64,000 nucleotides of DNA from the NCBI GenBank assembly GCA_005798335.1, contig SYJV01000075.1, positions 31,088 through 95,087 on the forward strand, given 5' to 3'. Made by a program: the position numbers and the translations under genes. The stretch is from Planctomycetaceae bacterium (GTDB lineage: Bacteria > Planctomycetota > Planctomycetia > Pirellulales > Pirellulaceae). How positions within the stretch are numbered: the stretch's first letter is position 1; each line of letters opens with the position of its first letter. Below the pieces are notes generated by a model. That model did not search any database. It saw nothing but the letters and a program-made list of their open reading frames with translations, and was not told where the DNA came from. This document shows positions 37,267-46,917 of the stretch, piece by piece.

Positions 37267-37764
37267 ATGAGCTCGGTGGCAGCCCCCCAGATGATTCCAG
37301 TAGCCATGGGTGAGATTGGCGTTTGCCGATCCGAAGGAACTTTGCGTACGTTGCTGGGTTCATGTGTAGGTATCGCATTGACAGATCGTCAATTGCGAGT
37401 GTCCGGATTGGCGCATGTCGTGCTGCCGGACTCGCTAGGTAGGAATCCAGACAATTCAGGCAAGTTTGCAGATACCGCAATTCCCGAGCTTGTTCGCAGA
37501 ATGCAGTCCCTTGTTGGTTCACAAAAGCTTAATCTATCTGCTAAGATAGCTGGCGGAGCCAATATGTTCTCACAGTCGTCGATCAGCTCGGTCAGCAACG
37601 TTAGTTCGCAGAACATCGAAGCGGTGGAACGCGTATTAAGACGACTTGGAATTCCCATAATCGCGAGACATTGTGGTGGCGTGGCTGGCCGTCGCATGGC
37701 GGTGAACGCACCTAACGGTGCAGTTACGATCGATCTCATTGGCTCCGATACTGTCTATTTGTAG
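37267..37764 (+). CDS. cheD: Chemoreceptor glutamine deamidase CheD
   Basis: 165 residues. The conserved catalytic Cys33 lies in LLGSCVGIAL and His50 in GLAHVVLP; KIAGGANMF near 98 is another family signature. CheD deamidates receptor glutamines and in many bacteria binds CheC to stimulate its phosphatase activity. It lies 37 bases after the CheC-like gene and two bases before cheY. Confidence 0.94.
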   Translation: MSSVAAPQMIPVAMGEIGVCRSEGTLRTLLGSCVGIALTDRQLRVSGLAHVVLPDSLGRNPDNSGKFADTAIPELVRRMQSLVGSQKLNLSAKIAGGANMFSQSSISSVSNVSSQNIEAVERVLRRLGIPIIARHCGGVAGRRMAVNAPNGAVTIDLIGSDTVYL

Positions 37765-37766
37765 GA

Positions 37767-38171
37767 ATGCAGCAAATGCCGTTGCGCTTATTGGTTGTTG
37801 ACGATCAACTCATCATGCGAATGCGTATAAAGGAAATTGCGCAAGAAGCAGGGTGTGAGATTGTTGGCGAGGCAACCAACGGAAAGGACGCGGTCGCACG
37901 TTACCAAGAACTGCGTCCGGATTTGGTAACGCTGGACATCGTCATGCCTGAACTAGACGGCATCGAGGCGCTGCGTCAGATACGACAGTTCGACCCAACG
38001 GCGCGCGTGGCGATGGTCAGTGCCATTAACCAAGCAGACAAGCTTGCCGAGTGTATTCGCTTGGGCGCAGTGGATTTCATCGTCAAGCCATTCAAGCCCG
38101 CCAAGTTGATCGAGTTCTTAGAAAAGCAAGGCCGAATTTCTGCTACTCACTCTATCTCCTCAAAATCGTAG
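37767..38171 (+). CDS. cheY: CheY-like response regulator
   Basis: 134 residues, a single receiver domain. Acidic pocket VVDDQ at 10-14, phospho-acceptor Asp57 in LVTLDIVMPELDG, and Lys in FIVKPFKPAKL near 109. No output domain. ATG 37767 stands two bases after the cheD stop. It is the likely phosphate acceptor from CheA and the substrate of the CheC-like phosphatase; what it binds next is unknown because no motor genes are nearby. Confidence 0.93.
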   Translation: MQQMPLRLLVVDDQLIMRMRIKEIAQEAGCEIVGEATNGKDAVARYQELRPDLVTLDIVMPELDGIEALRQIRQFDPTARVAMVSAINQADKLAECIRLGAVDFIVKPFKPAKLIEFLEKQGRISATHSISSKS

Positions 38172-38199
38172 GCCGTAGGATCTCAGCGGAGCTCGTGTA

Positions 38200-39339
38200 G
38201 TGGCGGAAGTAGTGCGAGTGATGATTGTTGATGACTCGGCTTTGTACCGTCAACTGGTGCGCAATCTGCTGAGAGAAATTCCCGACATCGAAGTTGTGGG
38301 TAGCGCCAGTTCAGGCTCCGAGGCGCTCGAAAAAATAGATTCGTTCAACCCCGATCTGCTGACGTTGGATGTCGAGATGCCAGACGTAAATGGAATCGCC
38401 GTCCTGCGTGCGCTTCGGCAAAAGCGTTCGCGCGTCAAAGCCATTATGCTCAGCAGCCTGACGATGAACGGTGCGCAGGTTACTACCGACGCGCTCTTGG
38501 CCGGCGCGTTCGATTTCATTCACAAACCGAATAACTTGGACGCCACCAAGAATCGCACGGTGTTGTTGCAGCAGTTGACCGAAAAAATCGAAGCCTTTCG
38601 CGAGAGTTTGAAGTCGTCCTTGCCTCGCAGGTCGTTTCTGGCCAAAGGGAGCGGCGATAAAACGCCCGCAAATTCATCGTCTCCCTTGAACATCAGCAAG
38701 ACGCACGATGATCTGGGTATTCATGCCCACTTGGCTAGCGGAGCGGGAACTCACAGCGGTATCGCCTTCGAAGCCATCGCGATTGGTTCGTCGACAGGCG
38801 GCCCGGTTGCTTTGCGCGAAGTGCTCGCGAAACTGCCTGTACATACCGGGTTGCCTGTGTTTGTTGTCCAGCACATGCCAGCGCACTACACGACCTCGCT
38901 GGCCGACCGCTTGAATGATGCTTGCAGAATCGCTGTTTGCGAGGCTCGTGATGGCATGTTGATCGAACCCAACAAGGTCTACATTGCTCCAGGTGGATCG
39001 CATTTGTGTGTCGCCACATATCATGGGAAAAAAATCATTCGAACCACCGATGACCCGCCCGAACAAAGTTGTCGACCAGCCGTCGACTACACATTTCGAT
39101 CGGTTGCCGAGGCCTATAACGGCAAAGTCATCGGAGTTGTATTGACTGGGATGGGACGAGACGGCGCAGAAGGTTGCCGCGTGATCAAGCAGCGAGGCGG
39201 CTACGTTATCGCTCAACATCCAGAAGGTTGTGTCGTCTACGGTATGCCCAAAGTTGTCGTTGAACAGGGACTCGCCGACCGCGTGGTACCGCTCGATAAA
39301 ATCGCAGCGTGGATTTCCTTCCAACTTGCCGCTAACTGA
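38200..39339 (+). CDS. cheB: Chemoreceptor methylesterase CheB
   Basis: 379 residues from GTG 38200, with GCGGAG upstream. The receiver has Asp57 in LLTLDVEMPDVNG; a linker follows from 125 to 185. The CheB esterase has its catalytic Ser in AIGSSTGGPVALRE near 197, His in VQHMPAHYT near 225 and Asp in LTGMGRDGAEG near 319. Phosphorylation by CheA should activate it to remove receptor methyl groups, opposing CheR. Confidence 0.95.
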   Translation: MAEVVRVMIVDDSALYRQLVRNLLREIPDIEVVGSASSGSEALEKIDSFNPDLLTLDVEMPDVNGIAVLRALRQKRSRVKAIMLSSLTMNGAQVTTDALLAGAFDFIHKPNNLDATKNRTVLLQQLTEKIEAFRESLKSSLPRRSFLAKGSGDKTPANSSSPLNISKTHDDLGIHAHLASGAGTHSGIAFEAIAIGSSTGGPVALREVLAKLPVHTGLPVFVVQHMPAHYTTSLADRLNDACRIAVCEARDGMLIEPNKVYIAPGGSHLCVATYHGKKIIRTTDDPPEQSCRPAVDYTFRSVAEAYNGKVIGVVLTGMGRDGAEGCRVIKQRGGYVIAQHPEGCVVYGMPKVVVEQGLADRVVPLDKIAAWISFQLAAN

Positions 39340-39392
39340 CAGCGGCCGTTCCCATTCCGGCACGACGGACTTCATCGCGGAAATTGCATCTC

Positions 39393-40820
39393 ATGTCCGA
39401 ATACTCGAATTCAGAAAAACCGATCGTTGTCATCGCGGAGGACAGTCGCACTCAAGCCCGTTACTTGCAGCAGCAGTTAACCAGCGCCGGCTACGAGGCT
39501 CATGTTGGATTCAATGGCGTACTGGCATTGGAGTTAGTGCGCAAGCACATGCCGGACATTGTCGTCTCGGACATCGAGATGCCCAAAATGACCGGCTACG
39601 AATTGTGCAATTCAATCAAGAACGACCCCGCGCTGCGCCACATTCCTGTCGTGTTGCTATCGACGCTTTCAGACGCTGAGGACATTATTCGAGGTCTGGA
39701 TGTCGGAGCGGACAACTACGTTACCAAGCCCTACGATCCAAATTATTTACTCGGTCGAATTGAATCGCTGCTGGCAACACCGACCGTCGATGAAGTGGAG
39801 CAAGGACCCAGTGGAGAACTGCCCGTTACCTTGCATGGAGTTACGTATCGTGTGAAGTCAGGGCGCCAGCAGACGCTCAACCTACTGATCTCGATTTTTG
39901 AGAACGCCGTCGAGAAGAATCGCGAACTACAGACCAGTAACGAACAACTGACCATCGCCAAGGAGAAACTGACGGTCCAGAACGCTAAACTCGAATCGCT
40001 CAATCGGCAGCTCGAAGAAATAAACCATCGCATGAGCCACGACTTGGCGGCGGCGGCGCGTGTGCAAAAGTCCCTGCTGCCACCGGCGGACTTTAGCGTA
40101 CCCGGTTTGAAACTCTATTGGAAATTTACCCCCTGCGAAGAGCTCGCCGGGGACTTTCTTAATAGTTTCTTATTGGATGAAGATCATCTGGCAATGTTCG
40201 TGGTCGATGTCAGCGGCCACGGCGCCGCTTCCTCGCTTTTGGCAGTCGCCATTGGTCGATCGCTAATGCCTAGCGCGTCAGCGGCATCGATCCTGGTGCG
40301 ACTTGACCCTTTTACGAATCGACCGGTAATTACGCCGGCAGGTACCGTGCTGGCCGAACTCAATCGTCGATTTCAAATGGAGTCGCAAGGTGGTCTGCAC
40401 TTTACGATCATTTACGGCGTGCTCGATCTAAAGACGCTCGTCTTTCGATATTCCAATGCTGGGCACCCGCAACCCGTCGTAACTTCGCTCGGTGAACCCA
40501 GCAGATTTCTTCCCGGCGATGGAGTGGCGATTGGCTGGGTCGAAGACATGGACTTTGACGACGAATCCGTCCAATTGAAACCTGGCGATCGACTCTATTT
40601 GTATTCGGACGGCGTCCCAGAAGCAATGAACTCGGAGATGGAAGAGTTAACCAACGATCGCATGATGGCCGTACTGGACACATGTAGTGACAAAACGCTC
40701 GGCGAAGCAGTCGAAGTTCTGTTGGAAGCAGTTACCGAGTGGTGTGTGCCCAAAGGTCCGCGCGACGATGTTTCGGTCCTCGCCTTCGAAATGCCGGCAG
40801 CCGAAGACGCTGACGAATAG
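39393..40820 (+). CDS. Receiver domain fused to PP2C (SpoIIE/RsbU-type) phosphatase
   Basis: 475 residues from ATG 39393. The receiver has Asp60 in VVSDIEMPKMTGYE. A coiled coil (about 165-225, LTIAKEKLTVQNAKLESLNR) leads to a PP2C-type serine phosphatase (CEELAGDFLNSFLLDED near 248, FVVDVSGHGAASSLLAVAIG near 270, GDRLYLYSDGVPEAMNSE near 398, PRDDVSVLAF near 460). All usual metal-binding Asp residues appear present. Such proteins normally dephosphorylate an anti-sigma-factor antagonist. Its place as last gene of the cluster suggests CheA may control a partner-switching output. No anti-sigma or antagonist gene is in the window. Confidence 0.9.
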   Translation: MSEYSNSEKPIVVIAEDSRTQARYLQQQLTSAGYEAHVGFNGVLALELVRKHMPDIVVSDIEMPKMTGYELCNSIKNDPALRHIPVVLLSTLSDAEDIIRGLDVGADNYVTKPYDPNYLLGRIESLLATPTVDEVEQGPSGELPVTLHGVTYRVKSGRQQTLNLLISIFENAVEKNRELQTSNEQLTIAKEKLTVQNAKLESLNRQLEEINHRMSHDLAAAARVQKSLLPPADFSVPGLKLYWKFTPCEELAGDFLNSFLLDEDHLAMFVVDVSGHGAASSLLAVAIGRSLMPSASAASILVRLDPFTNRPVITPAGTVLAELNRRFQMESQGGLHFTIIYGVLDLKTLVFRYSNAGHPQPVVTSLGEPSRFLPGDGVAIGWVEDMDFDDESVQLKPGDRLYLYSDGVPEAMNSEMEELTNDRMMAVLDTCSDKTLGEAVEVLLEAVTEWCVPKGPRDDVSVLAFEMPAAEDADE

Positions 40821-40833
40821 TCTCCGCGACTAA

Positions 40834-43473
40834 CTATCGCACGAGCAATTCGCGAGCCGCAGCGGCCGTGCGAGCTACGTGCGGCGACTGTTGATCGGAA
40901 ATCGCTAGCGCCAGCCAACCGTCACGGACTTCGACTTGGGATACTGCCAGACCTTGCGCTCGCTGATCATCCTTCCACTTGGGACTGATCAACGGAAATG
41001 TTGAACGACTGACAAATATCTTTGCGAAGATTGCGCGCACCGCGAGTTCTTGCATCGCACGCAACCGCGGGCCATCGACGCTGATGTAGTCGTCTTCGTC
41101 GCGCACCAGCGCCGCGTACATACCGTCGGCTACGGGCACGTAGCGTGTCTTCACGATAAATCGCTCGTAGCGCATACGTCCAGTTTGGCTCAATTCTGCA
41201 ATTCGCAAGGTTAGTTCCAATCGCCCGTCAGACAGTTGCACCGTAATCGGCCGCGAATCGGCAAACCGAATCGAAATGTCTTGTGGAGCATCGTCAGGCA
41301 GTTTCCACTGGTCCTGGCGGAACGCCCCAGCGAGTTTCTTGGTCAGTTCCGGCAGCGTCCACAATTTGCCTTCTAGACCTATTTTGGCAATCGTGTTGTT
41401 GATGGCCGATTCGTGCAATTGCATGCTCAATAGGCTATCGCTGGGTGCGCGTGGGCGTGCGGTGTGAGCAGCCATTTGCCCGTGGCTGGCCACTCGATAA
41501 CGCACCGCCAAACGATCCTTGGTTGTATTCATCGTGGCGACCATCGGGTCCAAATTTAGACTCTCCAATGGGCCAATCAGCCGTTCGCTGATTTCTTTTT
41601 CGGCTTGGGCTAGACTTGCGTTAAGTTGCTTGTCCAACTCTTGATCGGTTTCGCGCGCGATCATGCCGTTGACGATCCGCTGAGCTACTGGGCGCTGCTC
41701 GTTGAATTTCTCGCGCACCAGCACTCGTACGAATTCGCCGATAATTGGCAGCGAGTCGTAGTGAGTGCTGAGTCCTCGTAAGAACTGACGCGACTCGACG
41801 TTGGTGTGAGTTCCCGAAATCTCATACCCGTTGGGGGTCATGCGTATCGTTCGCCCGGTCGAGATTTGCGCCACTGAAGTAGTATGTACTATAGCCGGGT
41901 CTTTGTTGGCCTGAGTGGTGCTGTGCAAGTCCCCTGTGACACCAAGTGCTACGTGCCACGCTGATTCGTCGGGAATCAGTTGAACTCGCAACTGTGTTTT
42001 ATATTTGCTGTTTCCACGCGTCTCCGCGCCCAGAATACGCTGACGCACGGGGCGGATCGACCAGTCTGAGCTGGGTAACATGCGTTCGAGCAGTTCGCCG
42101 GCAACGCTCAGCCGAATATTGGCGTTGCGATAGTGATCGTTGACGGCGCTGGCGACCGACGACTGGGCTGACTGTGCCGAGAGACTCAATGTTTGAACCG
42201 CCGCTGCCAGTGAACCGCGACAACGATTCAGTGGGTCCTCCTCCACAGTTTCTAGGTCCGTGAGCAGTCGACGATAATCGACCGGTCGTGCGGACCAAAC
42301 GGTCAACAGTTCTGCCAGTCGCGCGGACGACTCACCCATGACGAACTCTCTCTGCTGAGCCGTCATGCGGTTCCATTTCATGCGCGAGAGTGCTTTCAAC
42401 GCCAGTTGATGGCCCGTCTCCCAGTCCGAATCCGGTGACGAAGCCCAGGCCGCTATTTCGTCCAGCAGCAAGAATTTGTGCCAGCCAATTTGGTCACCGG
42501 TACTCTGTGCGTCTTGCGAGACTGCCGCGATCGCATCCATGACTTGCTGGCGCGAGGCGTGTTGAGGTGAGGAACTGTCGAGCTGCGCTGAGGAATGCGA
42601 CAAGCAATTATGTACGGCTTCCCAGATGGCAATTCGTCGTTCGATCGAGTACGCAGTTTGGAGCAGTTTGGCTGCGAAGGTGTAGTCTGCCTGCTTGCCA
42701 GCGATCTCACTAGCTTGCTGAATCAGCTCGCGCAGGGCTTGGAATTGATTTGGCGAGTTCGTCGAAGGCTGGCCGTAGCTATCGACTAGGGCTCGTAGTT
42801 GCTGTTGAGCATTGTTCGACCAGCGCTGGATTTCAAACGCGTCCCGATGCGAAACGAGTCTTGCGGCCGGTGCACTCAGTTGTGCAATCTCTGCAAATAG
42901 TGCCCGCGGTTCCGGAAGGACTCCGCTGACGGTATTCGGTAACCCGGACAGCATCGGACGCAAACCGGAGTTTTCGGTGTCCAATGCCGCCTCGGCATTT
43001 TCGACAGTACGCGTCGAGGAAACTTGACGCATTGGGCTTTCGAATGCCCGCGTCAGTGCTTCTACCAGGTAATCAGCATCGTCGCTTCCAATGTGCAGAG
43101 GCAATGCGTCTGTTTCCGAGCTCGTAGGTGCGCGCAACACGACCTGAGCCGCCGGTTCGAATGGCCGCCGCAGCAATCCCACAATGCCGTCGATCTTCGT
43201 GGACTGGTCGCTGTTGGTGTCGACATCGGTCCGGGCAATCCCGGTTCGATGTGGCGATGGAAAGGACTCGACCACTGCGATGCCTGGGTCCAACGTTAGC
43301 AAGATACCCCGTGGTTCGGTCGTGGATGCGACCTGATGACTCGCTTGTGGCAATATCCGAAAATCGAAACCAGAATCGCGAATATGTTTCTCGACGGCAA
43401 GAAAGACAAGCGTCAACGTAAGGGCAACAGTTATGGCTGCCACCCATCCTCGGTGGCTCCGTTCGACCTGCAT
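40834..43473 (-). CDS. Membrane-anchored protein of unknown function (879 aa)
   Basis: The family is not recognised. ATG 43473 is preferred over an upstream start because AAGGAA lies just before it and the hydrophobic anchor (WVAAITVALTLTLVFLAVEK) then falls at residues 10-29. The rest is a large soluble, presumably periplasmic, body. It has helical stretches in the middle and a beta-rich C-terminal half that includes TRYVPVADGMYAALVRDEDD near 775. No catalytic motif was found. It is transcribed toward the chemosensory cluster, with only 13 bases between the two stop codons. Confidence 0.75.
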   Translation of the reverse strand: MQVERSHRGWVAAITVALTLTLVFLAVEKHIRDSGFDFRILPQASHQVASTTEPRGILLTLDPGIAVVESFPSPHRTGIARTDVDTNSDQSTKIDGIVGLLRRPFEPAAQVVLRAPTSSETDALPLHIGSDDADYLVEALTRAFESPMRQVSSTRTVENAEAALDTENSGLRPMLSGLPNTVSGVLPEPRALFAEIAQLSAPAARLVSHRDAFEIQRWSNNAQQQLRALVDSYGQPSTNSPNQFQALRELIQQASEIAGKQADYTFAAKLLQTAYSIERRIAIWEAVHNCLSHSSAQLDSSSPQHASRQQVMDAIAAVSQDAQSTGDQIGWHKFLLLDEIAAWASSPDSDWETGHQLALKALSRMKWNRMTAQQREFVMGESSARLAELLTVWSARPVDYRRLLTDLETVEEDPLNRCRGSLAAAVQTLSLSAQSAQSSVASAVNDHYRNANIRLSVAGELLERMLPSSDWSIRPVRQRILGAETRGNSKYKTQLRVQLIPDESAWHVALGVTGDLHSTTQANKDPAIVHTTSVAQISTGRTIRMTPNGYEISGTHTNVESRQFLRGLSTHYDSLPIIGEFVRVLVREKFNEQRPVAQRIVNGMIARETDQELDKQLNASLAQAEKEISERLIGPLESLNLDPMVATMNTTKDRLAVRYRVASHGQMAAHTARPRAPSDSLLSMQLHESAINNTIAKIGLEGKLWTLPELTKKLAGAFRQDQWKLPDDAPQDISIRFADSRPITVQLSDGRLELTLRIAELSQTGRMRYERFIVKTRYVPVADGMYAALVRDEDDYISVDGPRLRAMQELAVRAIFAKIFVSRSTFPLISPKWKDDQRAQGLAVSQVEVRDGWLALAISDQQSPHVARTAAAARELLVR

Positions 43474-43680
43474 GCCAGAATTCCTTTTCGACTTACATTT
43501 ATGCTGGAGAGGAATCGTGCATCCCATTCCTTCGAGACACTACTTCAATGATGATCGGCTGGCCTACAAGATTCTCGCTACTCTCTTCGCCTCGCTTTGG
43601 CTGTGCTTGGTAATGCTAGTATCACCGGCGCAAACTCGGCAAACTTTAACAGCTAGCCATAGTTTGTCTTTTGCGTAAAC

Positions 43681-43758
43681 GAGAGTAGAGCAATTGTCCT
43701 CAATTGCTCAGGAACAACGGTTGAGCAGAGAAGCGATTTGGACAATCGTTCTACTCTC
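43681..43758. repeat. Compound inverted repeat, second type
   Basis: Outer arms GAGAGTAGAGCAATTGTCC (43681-43699) and GGACAATCGTTCTACTCTC (43740-43758) pair at 17 of 19 positions. A second, smaller hairpin (TTGCTCA / TGAGCAG) lies inside. It begins 13 bases past the GTPase stop on the minus strand. No target duplication is visible. Sequence unrelated to the AGCCCGAAGCGC family. Confidence 0.75.
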
Positions 43759-43770
43759 TGCACTCAAGAA

Positions 43771-44871
43771 TTAGATCGCGGCCACGCGATGAGTTGGCAC
43801 GGGTCGTCCTGGTCGAAAACTACGAATCGAGTTAATTGTCAACGATGCGGAAAATGCTGTGGCCGATTGGAGCAATACGCGTTCGACGGAATGTTTCAGC
43901 GACTCTGGATCGATGGCTACTCTAGCATTGACAATTATTTCGCAGGACTGAGTGACTAACTCGCTCGCATGGGACAAGGTCGAGCTTGAATCGCTGCTTA
44001 CCAAGTTGACTACCGCCGTGTTTCCGCCTGATTGTCCGATCACTTTCAAATGGGCAGTTTCAGCCAACTGGAGAGTCATCGCGTTCTTCAGTTGTTCGAC
44101 GATCTCGATCAGCAACGCATCCATGGCAAATGGTGTTGGTGAGTGCACTGTCGCGCCAGCGTTCAGCCAGCCAAGCTCTGCTTCGCCTTCAGCGTAGATA
44201 TCATAGTCCACTTCCATGACCGAAGCTCGCCGCGCCGACGGTGACTCGACGAGTGTCATGAGTTGACCGAGGTTCGCTCCCGTTTTTGCAGAGACTCGCA
44301 AGGTTGGTCGATCGGGATATTGGGCCCTCAACAAGTGTTCCAACTCGTCGATTTCTGGTGGAGTCATTTCATCGACTCGATTGATCAGCAGAATGTCCGC
44401 TTCCTCGAGTTGCTTTCGAAAAATGTACTCGGCTTTGGGCGAGAATCCCTTGCCCTTGCCGGTCAAGATCTTCAGTCCGTGGCTTGGTTTGAGAATTACT
44501 GCATAGGGGCTGATCACAAACTGTTCGCCCAGCATTTGCATCATTGGCAGCGCGACGGTCGCCACCAAATCGGTACAACTGCCGACCGGTTCAGCCAAGA
44601 TCACGTCGGGGCGGCGCCGCTGGTTAAATGACTCCATTGCATCGGTGAGCCCGCCGAAGTTGCAACAGAAGCAAGATCCCGCGACTTCAGCTACGTCATA
44701 GCCATAGCTCTTGAGCAAATGCGTGTCGACCAAATCGGCAGCTTGATCGTTAGTCACAATGCACACGTGCTTGTTCGCAGCCTGATAAAGAGCCGCCAAG
44801 CGCGCGATCATCGTCGTTTTGCCTGCCCCCAAGAATCCGCCAAGCATGATGAACCGAATCGGAGCGTTCAC
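43771..44871 (-). CDS. CobW/HypB-like G3E GTPase
   Basis: 366 residues. P-loop GGFLGAGKTT at 11-20, the metal-binding cysteine motif GSCFCC near 65 (the family's CxCC pattern), AEPVGSCTD near 93, and the base-recognition motif LLINRVDEM near 155. G3E GTPases deliver metals (Zn, Co, Ni) or act as metallochaperones. The C-terminal half does not show an obvious CobW_C domain, so the client is uncertain. It is monocistronic, and the upstream 294-base gap should hold its promoter. Confidence 0.88.
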   Translation of the reverse strand: MNAPIRFIMLGGFLGAGKTTMIARLAALYQAANKHVCIVTNDQAADLVDTHLLKSYGYDVAEVAGSCFCCNFGGLTDAMESFNQRRRPDVILAEPVGSCTDLVATVALPMMQMLGEQFVISPYAVILKPSHGLKILTGKGKGFSPKAEYIFRKQLEEADILLINRVDEMTPPEIDELEHLLRAQYPDRPTLRVSAKTGANLGQLMTLVESPSARRASVMEVDYDIYAEGEAELGWLNAGATVHSPTPFAMDALLIEIVEQLKNAMTLQLAETAHLKVIGQSGGNTAVVNLVSSDSSSTLSHASELVTQSCEIIVNARVAIDPESLKHSVERVLLQSATAFSASLTINSIRSFRPGRPVPTHRVAAI

Positions 44872-45165
44872 TGAATGATCTCACTGAATTATTTAGTTGG
44901 ACAGCGTCACTTTTGTCCAATTAGTTGGTACTTGGAAATATCAAACGTTAGAGCGAGGGCACAATCTAGCATCCGTGAAGCCCGTCGAGAAGAACTTGCA
45001 GGTACTCGGAACTTATTGGACCAGAGGAATGTTACAATTGCCCGTCGAGAGTATACTCAGCCGCGAAAGTGAGTGGTGCCGCGTCAAGGCTCATTTGGAT
45101 TTGTGTTGCGTCACGATGCACTTTGAACCTGCTAATTCACTATACCGTCTCAGGATGGAAATAGC

Positions 45166-45750
45166 TTGAAAAATCTGTGTGTGTTTTGTGGATCGAGCCT
45201 TGGAGTAGATCCGGCATTTCGGCTTGCATGCATGCAGCTCGGCCAGGAAATTGCTGCGCGAGGAATGCGCTTAATCTATGGAGGTGGATGTGTGGGACTG
45301 ATGGGCGTATTGGCCGATGCAACTTTGGCAGCGGGAGCCGAAGTGATCGGTGTGATCCCTAAAGCACTGCTGGAAAGAGAAGTCGGCCACCTTGGTTTGA
45401 CACAATTGAGCGTGGTCGAATCGATGCACCAGCGCAAAGCTCAAATGGCGGAGTTGGCCGACGCTTTCCTGGCGCTGCCGGGCGGCTTCGGAACGCTGGA
45501 AGAGTTTTGCGAAGTGCTAACTTGGGTTCAGCTTGGAATCCACAACAAACCATGCGGATTACTCAGCACCCGTGGATTCTACGATCCGCTACTCGCGATG
45601 TTTGATCGCGCGGTTGCGGATCATTTGCTTAAGCCGGCGATTCGAAATTTGGTGCTCGTGGAGAGCGAAGTATCAAGGATGCTCGACCGGCTGGCAGCAG
45701 CTAAACCGTCAAGCACCCGAGAATTTTGGTTCGAAAAGGACCAGACCTAA
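45166..45750 (+). CDS. LOG-family nucleotide 5'-monophosphate phosphoribohydrolase (TIGR00730)
   Basis: 194 residues. VFCGSSLGVDP at 5-15, YGGGCVGLMGVLADA near 36-50 and the active-site motif PGGFGTLEEF near 105-114 place it in the LOG/YgdH-type lysine-decarboxylase-like family. Members cleave nucleoside monophosphates such as cytokinin ribotides or AMP to base and ribose 5-phosphate. The start is TTG 45166: the homology begins at the next codon (KNLCVFCGSS), and AGGA stands 11 bases upstream. No ATG is available in frame. Confidence 0.92.
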   Translation: MKNLCVFCGSSLGVDPAFRLACMQLGQEIAARGMRLIYGGGCVGLMGVLADATLAAGAEVIGVIPKALLEREVGHLGLTQLSVVESMHQRKAQMAELADAFLALPGGFGTLEEFCEVLTWVQLGIHNKPCGLLSTRGFYDPLLAMFDRAVADHLLKPAIRNLVLVESEVSRMLDRLAAAKPSSTREFWFEKDQT

Positions 45751-45941
45751 TTCAGGCGCGATAGTCCCAGAAAAAAACGAACGAAGCAGAAATTCAGAGT
45801 CGACTTTCATTTTCGACAACCTAGTGTTGACCAGCGATAGATAGAGTCAGCAGTCAGGTGTGCTGCGGTTAACGATTGTAACGCTTGCGACGGTTCGACA
45901 CATTGGCGAAACCGAGCTTCGTTTCAGGAGAATGGGGCTTG

Positions 45942-46772
45942 GTGAACGACTACTTGTCTGCGGCAATTATCGGTGTTGTTGAAGGGCTGACCGAATTCCT
46001 ACCAGTAAGTTCGACGGCTCACATCCGCATTTGCCAAGATCTGTTGCAAAAGGACTTGGCCAGCGACTACTGGAAAATGTTCGCAATCGTCATCCAGCTC
46101 GGTGCCATTCTCTCGGTTCTTGTATTCTTTCGACAACGCATCGTCGGGTTTTTCCGCAGCCTGGAATCGCGGCATCTTCACCCAGTGCAATTCGCGCGGC
46201 ATCCGGTGGGCATGGTCTTGATCAGTTTTTTTGTCACTGCGATTCCTTGCTACTTGATCAACGAAACTATCGGCGAGAATCTTGAGAGCCTGTCGATCAT
46301 GGGGTGGGCACTAGTCATCGGAGGAATAGTGATGGCGCTAGTGGATTGGAGTTTCAATTCCAAAGCGGTTACGCATCGCATCGAGGACATCACACTTGCG
46401 CAAGCGATTGCTATCGGACTAGCGCAGATTCTCGCGGCGGCGTTTCCAGGAACCAGCCGGTCGATGGCCACTATCGCTGGTGGACAGATTCTGGGTCTTT
46501 CGCGACCAGCGGCTTTGGAGTTCAGTTTTTTCTTGTCGATTCCGGTCATGCTTGCGGCGACAGGTTACAAACTGTTGTCATTCGTGACCGCAGTTCGCCA
46601 GCCGCTCGAATTGCAAGCTTGGTTAACGCTGGCGATTGGTTTCGCTGTCAGCTTTATCGTGGCGCTGGTCGTGATCGCTTGGTTTATGCGTTGGGTTCGG
46701 TTGCGTGGCTTTTTCGCATTCGCCGTCTATCGCATGGTGGTCGGTGCCGCCGTTCTTACGTGCCTGGTTTGA
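45942..46772 (+). CDS. uppP: Undecaprenyl-diphosphatase UppP (BacA)
   Basis: 276 residues from GTG 45942, with AGGAG about 11 bases upstream; the family's N-terminus (YLSAAIIGVVEGLTEFLPVS) begins four residues after it. The two catalytic signatures are EGLTEFLPVSSTAH near 13-26 and FPGTSRSMATIAGG near 168-181. About eight membrane helices. It recycles undecaprenyl diphosphate to monophosphate for peptidoglycan and other envelope polymers and confers bacitracin resistance when overproduced. Confidence 0.96.
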   Translation: MNDYLSAAIIGVVEGLTEFLPVSSTAHIRICQDLLQKDLASDYWKMFAIVIQLGAILSVLVFFRQRIVGFFRSLESRHLHPVQFARHPVGMVLISFFVTAIPCYLINETIGENLESLSIMGWALVIGGIVMALVDWSFNSKAVTHRIEDITLAQAIAIGLAQILAAAFPGTSRSMATIAGGQILGLSRPAALEFSFFLSIPVMLAATGYKLLSFVTAVRQPLELQAWLTLAIGFAVSFIVALVVIAWFMRWVRLRGFFAFAVYRMVVGAAVLTCLV

Positions 46773-46917
46773 ATAGTAGAAATTCGACGCGATGCCGAGC
46801 TAAGAAAACTCGCAGCCATGCTGGGTGCGCGGGCGAAAGTCGCGAGGGTGTAGCCTTAGCGACTATTTTGCGATATCGTCTGCTTATCAAGTTCTCGGGC
46901 GACGCAATATTGTTCTA

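Noticed and set aside
44897..45169. 90-codon frame from a TTG that overlaps the LOG-family start by four bases
   Set aside because: The overlap looks like coupling, but there is no family resemblance or ribosome site and the sequence looks like random coding. Kept out for lack of support.
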